Positions 1-12,729 of a DNA stretch of 64,000 nt are shown one piece after another. The translations under genes and the position numbers were made by a program. The notes below the pieces were generated by a model that was not told where the DNA came from, did not search any database, and saw only the letters and a list, made by a program, of their open reading frames with translations. Source of the stretch: Balaenoptera acutorostrata. Taxonomy: Eukaryota > Chordata > Mammalia > Artiodactyla > Balaenopteridae. Location of the stretch: NCBI RefSeq assembly GCF_949987535.1, contig NC_080080.1, positions 61,876,506 to 61,940,505 on the forward strand, written 5' to 3'. Numbering within the stretch: the first letter of the stretch is position 1; each line of letters starts with the position of its first letter.

Positions 1-124
1 GGAGGCGGTGGAGGTGGTGGAGTCTGCAGCAAAGGTTTGGTGGGGACGCTGCTGAGAGACAGGGCAGGAGACGAAGTAGCTGAAGGAGGAAACCCAAGCA
101 TGCCTGCACCGGGAGGTGTTAAAG
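1..124 (-). CDS. ZFHX4: ZFHX4 terminal coding exon (exon 11), 5' part only
   Basis: This is the first 124 bases of the last coding exon; the rest lies beyond the left edge of the window. On the minus strand a TTTGCAG acceptor (AG at 125-126) is followed by CT, which completes the Thr codon left open by the preceding exon. It reads on as TLTPPGAGMLGF, then a Ser/Ala/Pro-rich stretch and the start of a polyproline run at the window edge. This follows the ZFHX4 order after GFPQNSN as I remember it. No stop codon is reached. In human ZFHX4 this exon goes on to encode further zinc fingers and the C-terminus, none of which is visible here. The exon number comes from the human model by memory; the exon identity and boundary are secure. 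Confidence 0.93.
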
Positions 125-3100
125 CTGCAAACGATAACAGAGATAATGCCCGGTGTCAGTGCACGGATACACACAGACGCTCAACCCCTAACCAGCGCTC
201 GAAGACGTATTACACACACCAGGAAAAGTCATCTGCACCGGCTTTTCCGGGTTCGTCATCTTTCTTCTATTAGCTTTAATCCCCACCGTGACTCTCAGAA
301 ATGGAAACTACACAGTTGAGCAAGATTTTACTCAGAAAACAAAAGGCTCCCATCATATGACAGCCAGTCGGTTAGAAAAAATAAAACATCCTGGCGAACA
401 GCAGCGGGTACTTCTAATTGATACACTTTGTAAGATTCCTCCTCTGTTCTTCATTTTAACCAATTTTTACTGTACCTCTGGGAAGGCAGACTCACTCGTC
501 CTTCATTGGAGCAGTCTGATAATTACCGCGTTCACTGAAAATAATTAGGTAGCACCTAAAATGAAACCTGTCTGCCTAAGTTCCGGTAGAAAAATACCTT
601 TGCACTGAATAAAGAAGGTGATAAGCTAATTAAATAGCAACAGTAAATGTCCACTGAAGACACCAAAAAACAACTAACAGTGAAGTCACGGCTCTTCTTT
701 ACTAGCACCAAGCATGGTGAGGCCTGATTGCAGTGTCAAGGGTGCAGGGTAAGCTCTCATTATCATCCTGACACTTTGGCTAAGAGTATTTGATAGGAAT
801 TGAATGTGTTAACACACAACTTCATCACCCCCAAAACATGCTTCTTCCAGGTTTGCTTGTAGCAGGCAAAAACGATTCTCAACTCATTAGAGGAGGGAAA
901 CTAAATGCTCAGTAGGCAGACACATGTTGGGTACAGTATGACTCGTATTGAAATGGAAGAAATCTTTGCCGGATTTCAAGTACTCAATCTAATGCAGTGG
1001 CTGGTAAGAACCTATTACAAAGCCATTTTTAGGCATTGTATAGTTGGGGGAGAAACTAAAAGACAGCTCAGGATAGAAAAAGGAATTGTAAAAGTCTGTG
1101 CTTTTCCTGAGTCTGTTTTTTAGAGGCAAATATAGTTGATTGAAAGAGGAACAGACTGGAAACCTAATTGGGTGGTGGTTCGTTCCTGAACGAGGGAAGG
1201 CTTGCTACCAAAAGACTGAGACAAGGACCATGATGGAGGCCTGATGGGTTGATGCAAGAATTAACTAGGAGAAGGTAAATGAAGATTCAGTTATTAGTGC
1301 ATAGCTGTGGAGAAAACCATCTTTTAGATATTGGCTAAGGTCTTACTTCTATGCTAAATGCAACATTTAGGTGTGAAAAAAAAATGAAAAACAAGTGACA
1401 CAAAAGCACATTTCTTTAGCTAGAAAAAGAACTTTAGTTTCTTAATTGGTCTTTATCCAGCTGAGAAACCTTGTCTTAGGCTTAGCACTCAAGATACTCT
1501 CAAGTCCTCAACATCACTCTCAACTTGACCCCAATCATTATCATATTACCGTCTATTAGCCTAGCTTATTACTGGCTGCTCTTCTTTTTAACCTTACCAC
1601 ACCCAACTCTTCTCTGATCTGCTTTGAAATAATTTCTGTAGTTGTATTAGTAATAGTTTCTAAGGAATATCCATCATGTTCGAGAATAGTCTTCCAATAT
1701 CCTCAACAGTAAGTAGGGACAGATGCGAAAAATTCCATGTTTTTAAGAAAATTGAGTCCTAGAGCTGTGAAGTGACTTGATAGACAGAAATATACAACTT
1801 GATGGTAGATATGGAGGTGGAAACTAAATTTTATAGCTGCCACTCAAGTTCATCTTCCTGTCTGATTGAATCAATTTCAAATGTAAAACAGTTGGAATAT
1901 TAAAAATGAAAAAAGCAATCCTTGAAAATAATAACATTGTATTTCCAGGAGAAACTGATAGCAAGTATCTACATTTTACAGAAGAATGGATGACACATTC
2001 AAAATAAATTTAAATGAAAATGGCCTAAGATTGGCAGGGGTATGGTAGGAATGAATCAGTAAATTCCTGGATTTTAATCCAATTTAGAATGTTAGACTTC
2101 TCGGATTCCATGGGACTTAGACACAGCCCAAAACTGTGAAGTAATGGAGTTGCTTTTGGGGGCCCAAACCAACAACTCCCTTGCCTTTATTCCTACACTA
2201 TGATGCCTGGTATCTTGATCTTCTTTCCACTTGCCTCTCTATAAAATTTTATTTGCAAGAAAAAAACCAGAGATATAAATACACCTATTTTTGAAAAGGA
2301 TCAATCTATACTAGATTCAATAATTTGAGGTTTCTTCTGCTATGATATTCTGATTTCATGATATTCTATGTTACTTTCCATTTAACAGAAGATAATGTAT
2401 TAAGTCAGAAGAATTAATACCTAATTACAGAATTTCAGGCTTGAGTGATTCAGGTGGAAGAAGTTTTACTAGGGACAGAAGATCCTTCCTTGCATTGTCA
2501 GAATGATATTATGTTGGTAGCCAGCTTCTTTTGCCTACTCATAAAGCCTACTTTATTTCTGGGTCTAGTACATCTAGACTTCATACTCAATAATTGCACC
2601 CCCTTCCACCTAAGTGCTTTTCCCCCTAAATCTAAAGAAATTGCTGGCTCACCTATCTCTCTGACGTGAGAATTTAAGGCAAGAGAAATCTTAAGGAACT
2701 TAAGATTTAAAAAAATAGCACTGGTAGTTAGAAAGCAAGTAGATCAATAGCTGTTGACTCAGGCTTTCCCATCAGATGAGGTCTACAAATTCCTATCTAG
2801 AGGTCATATAATGAAGTAATGAAAAATTTTAGAAGACTGCCATAGGAATCCTAACTACTATAGTTAAAAACTACCAGAGATTTTTAAGAATTCAGCATCT
2901 TGAGGAGTAAGCTGACTTAAATAATCAGCTGTTAAGTAAAAATTTTAGGAAAAAAGATACAGATTAAGGATAATGAATAATGTACATTGGGTCTACTAAT
3001 AAAAGACATAAACTTGTAGAAGTTTGCAGTCAAAAGTTCAGTAGTCAACTGATATATGAAAACCACATATAGAAGAGAAAAACTGAACAGTAATCAGGAT

Positions 3101-6100
3101 GCAAAATAAGTGGTGGTAACTACAAAGATACATTCTTTCCTGTTCCCTAACTCCTGCTCCAATTCTCTGAAATTTCACAGAGAGATGAAAGTTTTTGCCA
3201 TCATTTTATTTGGTTTTGTTTTCCTGAAACAGCTGCCTATTCCCAAAAGGAATGCTTTTCAGAAGAAAATGCCTGTCTCACCATGAACATAGATGTAGTG
3301 TCTTTTCCCCAAGTTGCTTTGATCTAGGTGTCCCAGAGGAAAAAATTTACTATTGAGGTGAAAATTAAAACTAATTAAGTACATGGGCCAAAGACAATTG
3401 TGCTAAAATTATTAAAGACCTACTCTTATCTAGATTTACCCCAAAAATGCTAGTAAATTACACTGAAGTATGAGAAAAATGCAGAAGCCATGTTCTAAAG
3501 TTCCATTTAAGGAAATTGGGTTAGGCAGTATTTCCAAAGACTAATGGAACATATAAAAATCAGACACTGCTTAAAACCATAAAGTAAATACGTTAAAAAT
3601 AGAAAATCAAGTTATTTTCCTAGTCATCTTGAGGAAAATGCCAAAAGAAGCTAACATCCTAAAGGATAAAATGTAAATTTAAAGGTTTCTAACTTTTTCC
3701 AGGTGTACAGGCATGTGATTTTCTATTGTCACTTTCCCTTTTTGCATATGATCATGATAGAAAAAGACAATTGTGGAAAAATTTTTTAGCAGAAAATAAT
3801 TTATTTTATCAAACATGAATGATAGTAAGTAGTGATACTGAACACAGGCCTAAGTCATTGTTCAGAAAGCAGGCACACATGATGGATATTACTCTTCAAA
3901 GGGTTTTCTTTGTGATCTTGAAAGACTAAATAATTTGAAGATTTCTTGGAAGTATGGTAAGGAGGTTTTATGAGAATTAAAGCTGGTAAAACAGAACAGG
4001 AATTCCACCAAAAAAGGAATAAAATGGGTATTTAAATCAGGAAATTTAGAGGTTGATAAATGCTAAAACTGAACATGTACACTGCAATTAAGTCAATTTT
4101 GGGGTGTAGCCTTAGGAATCAGACTTATTACTTACTTTACGGCATATCTCATTCAATGGAGTCCCTTTTTAGCGATTTTCTTAGGAACAAAACCTTGAAA
4201 TCTACCTTCAAAGGGATGGGGGTGTCTTTAAAATGAAGCCTTTTCCATAACTAAATCCCATTAAAATGGGACCAAGGTGAACACATCATATGGTCAAAGT
4301 TTATTCATATAGATAACAAACTGTTACAAGAGCCCAGGGCATGTGAGAGATACAGAAATATTTTACTTATGAAGCAATTTTCTTCTTTTATTTCACCTAG
4401 CTGGTCTGTCTATTTCTTCCATAGAGCAATGGAGATATTTGTTTGATGAAAACATAATACAGTAGAAAGATGCTGATAGAAAGATGGAGAACCACAGCTC
4501 TACTCCATGAGATGATTAAAATATTCAGCATTACCCACCACAGATCAATTAACCTAAAAAAGATGTGAGCTGGAAGTGTGGGAATTCAGGCTTTCAGATG
4601 GGATCCTGCTGATAGCTCTGCTGTACTAATGTTTAAATTCCTTCACAAACAAAGAACTAATTCAAGACAAATTGCAAATTCCAGTAGGTATGTTCCTGGA
4701 CCTTTTCTCTTTATAACACTCTCCGGTCTGTTTTGGTCCATGATTTAATGAAGCAGCAGATACGTGGTGACCTCAGTACCTGATGCATTTAAAAATAGTG
4801 CTCTCTGAGGAGGGCCTGCCTCTAACATCTTCCCACAATTCTGAGAGTTATAAAGAGGGCCCATATTTCAGGGGGAGAATGTAAATTATATTTGTGGTGT
4901 GTAGAATGAGGAGAAAGGTTAGGTTGTTTCCGTATTTCATAAACATCTTCTCTCTCCTCCCTCCTGGCTTTCTCTCGTACAGGCCCTCAGGGTACCAGTT
5001 TCAGAGTGACAAACCAGAAGGGTAGTCAGGGAAGGACCTGTTGTCCAAGCAAAGGCCTTCTGATCCAGTGGAGAGAAAAACAAGATGTTCTGACCACCAC
5101 TTAGTGGGGTGACTACATCGGATCATCAATCAAAGCTGACTTGTAGATTAAAGGCACAGATACTTGAACTGTTCTTAGCCCATTGTAAATATCAATTTTT
5201 ATTCTATTTTACATAATTATAAAATTTATAGATAAGTGCTCATGGAATTTTTCCACATTAGACATTATGTGGAAAAGCTCTATTTTATGTAACTGATCAC
5301 AGGAGTCTTTCTACATAAGACATTTTTCTAGATGTCAATCAATAATTACAGTGATATATAAAGTGAGACTAGAAGACTAATACATTCATAGGCGGGCAGG
5401 GGAAGGTAGCTGGTGTGATAGTTAAAGGAAAGGACCTCGCAGAAATTTTCTTGGTAAAACTCTTTATATGTGCAGATTCATTCTGCTGCTCTCTAATGCC
5501 AACAAGTCATTCTGGACAGGGAACCAATCAGATGAGCTAGCAGTAGCCAAGGGGTCATTTGATATCATTGTTTTCATGTCTCCCAAAATGAAAGTTAAAA
5601 TGGGAATATCTTCCAGAGTCACATTAAAATGTAAATTGCCATAAGAGAAGAATGAAATTGAAAAGTTTGAAATTTATGTAAAAGTCCAATTTGGAAAATG
5701 AAAAAAAGCTTTCCTTTTGTGTTTTTGGAAACTTTCCAGATAAATGTAATTAGTTCATTCTAGATGTCTCTTTGGAATGTCATAATTTCCTTGTAAAAAT
5801 TTTTAAAAAATGTACTGTTAATTTGGAAAATAAAACTTACTTTAAAGAAGAAACTAGAATCTTTTTTTTCCATTTTGGATAATATACAACTTGTGTTATA
5901 TGTATAGCTACATGAATGCCTAGCACACTATCTTCAATTTTTTTCAGCCTAAGATAATTGGATACCTATACTTACTCACAAAACCTAAACTGTACAAATT
6001 GCATTTCTCTTGATAAACACAGAATTGGATTCTTCATCGGGGATTGCCTCAAACAGTTTTACCATTTTGGTCTGTCTTTATTATAAATCTAGGCTAGGGG

Positions 6101-6808
6101 TGGTGGTAGAAAGTCATGGAGTAATATAAATGTATTTTTAAGGTTTTAAATTTACATAAATAATAAGTAACAAAATGAATGCTACTAAAAGCAAAATCGT
6201 ACAGCAAAGTTAAGTTACAAATTATCACAGAAGTCATATTTTTAGTAGTTAAACTTTACATATATATGCTTTATTACCTGCTAGGTGTAATATGGGGGAA
6301 TTCCTGTGGCTAGAAGGCCCTTAGCTTTTGAACTTCCTGGCATTTAAGGGGGAAAAACAACCCCAAAAAGTACAAAACCAAAAAAAAAAAAAAAATCAGT
6401 GTCTCTTGGAAATAACATAAATTAGGAAACCAATGAATGTATTACTTAATGCTTCACTTCCTTAATATGTATACCAAATTTTGTGCCACGTGCCTGTGCT
6501 GAAATGCCGTTTGAAATCAGTTTTGAAATGAGTATATTAAAGGAACGTTCCTAAAATATAAAGATATAATGATATAAATAATATATGTCTGAGACTCTGA
6601 TCTACCTTGTCTTTGTTTTTCTACATACGTTCAGGTTGGCTTATTTCCTGGTTATTAACCTTAGCCACTAAAATATATATTTCAAATAACATCATGGTTT
6701 CACTTACTGAAATGAAAAGAGATCCAACATACCCTGTTCTTGGTTACATGTCATTGGCTGCCTAATATTATTTAATTAATTAGACGGACTCTCCTTGAAA
6801 TGACTTAC
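125..6808 (-). other. ZFHX4 intron 10 (6.7 kb), no gene seen
   Basis: The GT donor (GTAAGT) is at 6808-6803 and the AG acceptor is at 126-125 on the minus strand. The sequence is AT-rich, has stop codons in all frames, and contains no SINE, L1 or other repeat that I can name. There is a short A run near 6379-6395. Open frames here are short and match no ZFHX4 segment. I see no polyadenylation-site arrangement convincing enough to suggest a shorter transcript. Confidence 0.85.
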
Positions 6809-9800
6809 TGTTTGAATTTTGTGGAAATCCAGGCAAGGAGGATGGACCGTTCATGCCAGGGAGAAGGACTGGGGGGAGGCCGGGGAGTCCTGGATAGGCC
6901 GCTGGCAGACTGATGCCATGAAGGGGGCCGCTGTCCATCATGCCCGGCTGCTGTACCGCTAAGCCCAGCACATCCGAAGCTTTCTTTATACGGTCAAGTT
7001 CTTGCTGCGCCATCAGCTGTCGAACGGTCGTCGGAGCCAAGTAATCTTTCTCCCGATCAAGCTGACTCCCGACGGTCTCCCTCACTTTTGAAATGTGCTG
7101 TTTGGAGAAAATATGATCTCTGATGGACAAGCGGGCGGAGTACTTCACCCCACAGAGGGTACACTCTGGTTTGGTGCCTTCCGTGCCACTCTGGTTGATC
7201 ATGAAAGGCTTCCCTATGTTAATTTTAAATTTCTTTTCCTTTGCCCTTGCATTCTGGAACCACACCTGGACCACGCGCTTGGGCAGACCAATCTCATTCC
7301 CTAGCATTTCGCATTCTTGCATGGTCGGAGTTCGGTAGTCACTAAAGCAAGCCTTGAGAACCTTGAGTTGAAGATTGCTCATCTGGGTTCTGAAACGCTT
7401 GTGACCTGGTCGATCGTTACTTTTGGATTTGAAAGGATTGCTGGATCCAAATGGATTTGGTGAACTCGGGTCAGCTATGCTGGACGTTTCACTGCGGTCA
7501 GCCGTGTCATCCGGGTCATCCGTGATATAAAAGCTTTGGTCATGGTCACCATCTTTATCGTTGAAAGGTATTGAGGGACTCGTGAGAGAAAAGAGAAATT
7601 TTTCATCACAGACCTCCGTGGTGGGTGGGGTTGCTGTTTTTGGCAAAGTGTCGAGAGTTTTGGGCTCTTTAGGAGATAAAGCTGGCTTCACATCTCCAGA
7701 GCTTCCCGTGGTGCTTTCCATTTCTCCGTTTCCCTCATCTCCGGTGGTGGCGTCACTGATCGCTGTATTAATTGACGAAGTCTCATCAAAGTCAGTTTTA
7801 TTTTGATCATACCCAGCCTCAGCAGGAGGGGCGTTTAAATTCTCGACATCCTCAGAACATTCTGCTTTAAAAGAAGAAGGGCTTAAAAGATTCTTCGGCG
7901 ACAGCTCTGCTGTTTTGCTAACAGGTGTTGACACTGTAGAAGCCAATTCATTCTCACTTGAGAGATCAATTTTAGTTAATGGCAGAGATGGATAATCAAA
8001 ATAAATGTATTTCTGCGGGCTTTCTCCCCCATCTTCTGTTGATATTAAAGGGCTTGGTGGCAAGCTGTAACCTGCCTGCTTTCCTTCATTCCAGTGCCGG
8101 GAGCGAATGTGGCTTTCTAAGGCTGACTTCGCCTTAAACAGGGCTCGGCAAAAGGGACACCGTTTATGAGACTGGGCTGGACCCACTGCCCGGAACTGGC
8201 CTTTCCTTTCTCGCGCTCGTGTGTTCTGGAACCAGACTTGCACGACTCTTTTCTTGAGCCCCACTTCGCGTGCAATATGATCAAGCATTTTCCGGGTAGG
8301 ATTGGAATCCAATAAGTATTTTTCATAGAGAATTTCCAGTTGTTCAGGGGTGATGGTGGTTCTCAAGCGTTTATCACGGTGTTGGTCTTCACCGCTATTC
8401 CCGCCTTCCTTTTCACTGCAGTTATTGTCTTCTTTATCATCCAGTTTCCTTTTAAGGGAAGCAGCAACTGTGGCCTGGGCTGCGGGGTGGGACGAAGTGG
8501 TCTGAGGGGGCATCTGTGTGAGAGAACCACTCAGCAGCTGTCCAGTCATCAGTGGATTGTTGGGGTCGAATATCATGTAGGGCATGTCCATGGGCCGTTC
8601 CAAGAACGGGGAGTGAAGGAATTGGTTCTGGGCAGCCAGGAAGTGCATGTGCTGGTGCTCCTGCCAGAGTTCCAGAGTCGGGAAGGCAACTGTGCACTGA
8701 TCACATTGGTACTGTAGTAACTGAGGAGGTAGACTGTTCTGGAGAGAAGTCATGGAAATCTGCAGCGGACTGGAAGGGACCGGGGTTTGAGAGGCCGAGG
8801 GAGGTCTTCCCATAAGTTGGGGCTGTTTTGGTGTCTGTGGCTGAGCGGCCGAGGCCGGCGGCGGGTCTGAGGAAGCGGATGTTGAGAGCAGCGCTGGTTT
8901 GGCGCCTTGAGAAGGGGGCAAGGGGTCACTCTGCTTTGGCTTTTCCGTGGGATATTCGGGTTTTGGAGACGTCTTCTCCAGTTCCGGTTTGGGCGATGGA
9001 ATCAGCGGGGTGCTAGTCCCAGAGCCAGAACTTGCCGCCGGGGCAGGAGCATTTTTGGGTGCCTCTGTTTGGCCAGACACTGTGCAATGCTTGTACACCA
9101 CCTGATCTGTGGCGTCCATGGAGTCTTCGGTTTGGCTTTCATCTTGGGCATCATCATCTTCATCCTTGTAACACTGCTTTTTCTGATGCGTAATCAAGTC
9201 AAAGATCCTGGGGAAAACCACATTGCACTTTTTACACTGGTACTGCATGTTGCTCGTTCGAATATACCGCTCATTGGTAAGTTCTCTTTTTTCGTTATCT
9301 TTAGCTTCTGCTTGATTCTCGTAACTCTTCCGTGCCTTCTGACGAGCATTCTGGAACCATACAACAATAACCCGGGTAGGCAGATTGAGAACGGTAGAAA
9401 GCTGTTCTATTTCGTCATCTTTTGGGTAAGCGTTTGTGTCAAAAAAGTCTTGAAGGACCCTAAGCTGGTAGTCCGTAAACCTGGTTCTCGACGACCTTTT
9501 ACTGAAGGATGCATCCGATTTGTAATGTTCTAAAGAGGAGGGCTGGGGGTCGATTCTGATATCTTCCAAAACTGTTATGGGAGGGTTACTGAAGTTGTAG
9601 GGCGAATCTTTATTTCTCTGCCGCTCCTTAAAAAGGGTATTTCGAAACCAGTGCTTGATAACCTTTTGAGAGAGGCCCGATTTCTCTGCCATTTCTTGGA
9701 TCTGTTCTTCACTCGGAGAATTATTGATGTCAAAATAAGCCCTCAGGATTTTCAGCTGGTCGTCCGTAATTCTTGTCCGTGGGCGTTTGAACTGAGAATG

Positions 9801-12194
9801 CCTTAGGAAATTGGGATCTAACCCGAGCTGCTGCTGGCAGAGCTGGGTGAGATCCGCCGAGAGAGTGTCCATCTGGGGCAGCTGCAGGGCGAGCTGGGGA
9901 GGAAGCGCAGGGTGCTGCACGGGCTGCATCATGATGGAAGGAAAGAGCGGAAGGTCCAGGGACACGGGCAGCTGGACCTGCGGGGGAGCGGATGGGGGAG
10001 GGGGAGGTGGGGGAGGGGGGGGGAGGAGGCGGCGGAGGGGGCGGCGGGGGAGTGGGCGGTGGGGCTTGGAGCGGAGCGGAGACCCCGCCTGGCAGTTTCA
10101 CGGGCCCCAGGGAAGGAGTCTGCGGAGGGGCTGGAGGCAGCGGTGGAGGCGGAGGCGGGGGCGGCGGCGTTTCTGGGGAAGATGGCGAAATGGGATAAAG
10201 CTTATCATAGGCCTCCCTGTATTGACGAGCAAATTTTTCTAGCGCTCCATATGGAAAAAACTGGCCGTGTACGTGTTCTTGGTGACTCTTTAGAATAAGG
10301 ACATTGGAGAACAACTTCCCACACGTTCCACATTCCAGCTTCTCGGTACTTTCCCCTTCCCCACTCTTGCCCTTCTTCTGTACCTTCTGCCTGTTCTCAT
10401 TATACTGAATGACCAGTTCAAAACCGAAGTTTTCCAGTAACGCTTTGGCTGCATTTCCTCGGGCCCCTGAAGCGATTCGGGGCGGTGGGATGGATGGTTC
10501 CAAGGATTTTTGCTTCTTTCCATCTTTGCCTTCTTTGAGCCCTTCACCTTCACTAACGAGTTCTTGCTTTGGCTTGTCTTGCTTTTCAGCAACCTCTTCC
10601 GCCTCCTTGTAAGAGGGTATGTCCTTCATGATGGGGCAGTCGGCACTGGCCGTGGCGGTTTGCTCTTGTTTCAATAATTTGCTGGCCTGCTGCTGCTGCG
10701 GCGGCGGCGGCGGCGGCTTTTGAGACTGCAGCTGGGGCTGTATGGCTTGGTACTGCTGTGCTTGTTGCTGAAGTATCTGGAGTTGAGTTTGGCCAACGTG
10801 ATGTTGGGTTTGAATCTGCTGCTTCAAGTCTTCAAGCAAGGACCCGGCCATTCCGGTCATGCCAGGCATCCCGAAGGCAGCAGAGCCCGGCAAGCCCAAA
10901 TCTGGCCCCAAGCTGAACTCCGTCCCGGGGATGTAGAATGGAAAGAGAAACTGAGGCTGCTGAAACTGCAGCAGCGCTTCCGGAGTCATAGGAAAATGAG
11001 GCAGAAAGGCGGGGTTGAGAAACTGAGGCTGAAAGAACGCAGCTTGCTGTTGCAACTCGTGCTGCAGCTGCAGCTGAAGCTGTGCTGGTGACTGCGGCGG
11101 GTGATGTGTAGGTTGAGCAGACATTAATTCCGGAGTTTGCTTTTTATTTAATTCTTTGGCATCTAAGTGGGGATCTTTGCTGCTTACTGCTGCTAAACTC
11201 ATGGAATCTAACATCCCTTGGCTGGGACTATTAACGTTGGCTCCGACGCCGTGCCCGCCGGCCACGTGACCGCTGGGTTCCAGCTTTGCAGCCCTTGCCT
11301 TTGTCTGGTGGAGCACGGACCTCATGTGGATTTCCAAGGTCGAACTTTGGCTGTATGCAACGTTGCAGATGCTGCACTTGTAGGGTTTGTTATCTGTGCT
11401 GCTGTTGGTTTCTTGAGGAACGGGGCTGGAAGCTTCTTGCAAAACCTTTTTCAACTTATGCAGGTGAGACACTGAATTATAATGGACCAAGAGAATGTTC
11501 TTTTGGGTGAATGACTCTTTACACACTGTACATTTATATGGGCGAGATGGATCGAGGAATTTTTCCATCGTAAAATTTGGCCCTTTTCTAAAAGGTAAGG
11601 TCCGCTTTGGTTCAGAGCCCATGTCATCCGGAATAGAGCTACTGTCACTTCCTGCTGGACTTGCCTTCCCCTCATGGTCCACCTCGTACTCCTTCTCCAT
11701 TTCCTGCTCTAGGGCCTGGTCGTCCTGGGCCATCGTTTCACTCTCAGCCCACAGTTCACCATTCACGGGCAAGGAGGCATACAGCTGTTGAAGTTCAGCT
11801 TCACTCAGTTCGGGGTGGCCTGCTTCCAAGTGTTTTTTTAAAGCCTGGAATGTACGGAAACTACGCTGGCACAGGTTACACATCGTAGCGGCCCGAATCG
11901 CATGATACTGGGAATGTATCTGAAGCTTCTGCATAGTCTTAAAAGCCAAGCTACAATGGTTACAGCGATACTTGTAAACATGGCGGTCCGAAACAGAGAG
12001 TGGTTGCCTTTTTTGCTGTTCGCTTAATTGATCCTGCAGTGTGTCGGAGATTTTCATATCCTTACTGCTGTTTTTATTCCATTCCGACACTTCTGTGGGT
12101 TCTTTAGTTGGTTTCTGCTCCTCACTCTTTATTTCCACACCAGCCTTTGAATCGTCAAGACCCGCCATACTTTTGTCATTCATTGGGCTTTCAC
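6809..12194 (-). CDS. ZFHX4: ZFHX4 giant exon (exon 10): zinc fingers, polyproline region and four homeodomains; frame broken at 10015-10023
   Basis: This 5,386-bp exon encodes the DNA-binding core of ZFHX4, a nuclear transcription factor related to ZFHX3 (ATBF1). The acceptor is TTGACACAG and the donor is GTAAGT. It opens with (G)[12 protein letters not shown]2H2 fingers start with RCNHC (about 11970-11902), MCNLC (11886-11815), KCTVC (11538-11464), KCSIC (11382-11308) and ECGTC (about 10338-10270). Gln-rich and Pro-rich linkers lie between the fourth and fifth fingers and after the fifth. Downstream come homeodomain 1 (9788-9612, KHWFRN), homeodomain 2 (9497-9324, [10 protein letters not shown]), a finger at 9242-9171, a finger at 8708-8640, homeodomain 3 (8372-8196, [10 protein letters not shown]), a finger at 8162-8091, homeodomain 4 (7400-7224, [10 protein letters not shown]) and a finger at 7166-7092. 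The upstream frame runs from 12194 to the G run at 10015-10023, and the frame downstream is shifted by one base. If taken literally, the upstream frame stops at 9730 and loses all four homeodomains. One base fewer gives exactly 1,794 codons between the split end codons, so I read this as one intact exon with an indel. Confidence 0.97.
9982..10023 (+). other. G-run array, potential G-quadruplex, antisense to the polyproline codons
   Basis: Runs of five or more G occur at 9982-9986, 9994-9998, 10000-10004, 10009-10013 and 10015-10023, separated by 1 to 7 bases. This fits the usual four-tract quadruplex rule. They lie on the strand complementary to the ZFHX4 mRNA, so a quadruplex would form in the template DNA strand and not in the RNA. 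The array arises from proline codons (CCN) in the coding strand. Further G-rich blocks follow at about 10024-10060 and 10140-10172, which encode other proline stretches. Folding is inferred from pattern only. Confidence 0.6.
10015..10023 (-). other. ZFHX4: G9/C9 homopolymer carrying a one-base coding frameshift
   Basis: Upstream codons (APPPTPPP and so on) and downstream codons ([10 protein letters not shown] and so on) both match ZFHX4 but are offset by one base. The switch can be placed inside this nine-base homopolymer. With eight bases the prolines read straight through. The site lies next to a G-quadruplex-like array that is hard to sequence. An assembly error is more likely than a natural loss of function, because about 1,050 downstream codons remain intact and conserved. 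Confidence 0.85.
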
Positions 12195-12729
12195 CTGTGT
12201 CAAGAAAGCATAAACATCGCTTATAGGAAGGAAGTCTACAGCTTAAACGCCAATGAATATTGTTAAGTAGGAGCTTCTAAAGGTTTCTGCTTAATTGAAT
12301 CGCTGAAGAAATATTTATTCGAGCAACTACTATATGGCAAGCACTGTACTGGGCCCTGGGGATATAAAGGTGAATAAGAAATCAACCCTGACCTCAAGGA
12401 ATTTCAGCATAGGGAAGGAGATAAGTCAAAGGTAATCATAGTATGCTACCAGCAGCGTGATAGCAAGGGCCATAACCGTCGTGTTCAGTAATTAGAACAC
12501 ACGAAATATTCCTGGTCATTGATACTTAGGTCCCCCAAGGGCAGTTTACAGATAACCAGATATTAAATATGCCTTAGAAACTATGGCTTTTGGAAATGCC
12601 ATACTTTTTTTCCCCTGTGCTTTTTTTAAAAACAAAAAAAAATCTTTGATAGTAATAATGCTGGACCAGCATCACAGATGCAAGGCCCTGAGGGTGTCTT
12701 GCGCAGATCTTAGTCAGAGGCTGGCATAC
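12195..12729 (-). other. ZFHX4 intron 9 (535 bp)
   Basis: The donor GTATGC is at 12729-12724 and the acceptor CACAG ends at 12195. The phase is 1: the split Gly codon is G|GT. Most of the repeat-like content is an old L2 3'-end fragment, annotated separately. No other element is seen. Confidence 0.85.
12303..12430 (-). repeat. L2 LINE 3'-end relic
   Basis: The plus strand reads as a diverged reverse complement of the L2 3' end. It has a TATTTATT segment, then 'caactactatatggcaagc', 'actgtactgggccctgggga' and a 'ctgacctcaaggaatttcag' tail. This is the familiar L2 terminal block, in the same orientation as the gene. The boundaries are approximate. Confidence 0.6.

Noticed and set aside
6780..6808. 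Alternative C-terminus SKSFQGESV followed by stop, read through the exon 10 donor
   Set aside because: GTAAGT is a strong donor and the next exon joins in frame to give the known NSNTLTPPG order. The extension is only nine residues and lacks a nearby polyadenylation signal.
8907..9533. 208-codon plus-strand open frame
   Set aside because: It is antisense to exon 10 over the homeodomain 2 and linker region. Constraint on the coding strand explains it, and it has no family resemblance.
9963..9965. GTG at this site as the start of a separate protein beginning SLDLPLF
   Set aside because: It is an internal valine codon (QLPVSLDLP) of ZFHX4. The apparent start is produced by the frameshift at 10015-10023.
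9730..10014. Ser/Pro/Arg/Ala-rich C-terminus following the proline run in the upstream frame
   Set aside because: This is out-of-frame translation beyond the homopolymer indel. The other frame here matches ZFHX4.
9811..10298. Gly/Arg-rich plus-strand open frames
   Set aside because: They are the complement of the proline codons of ZFHX4, giving glycine and arginine repeats of low complexity.
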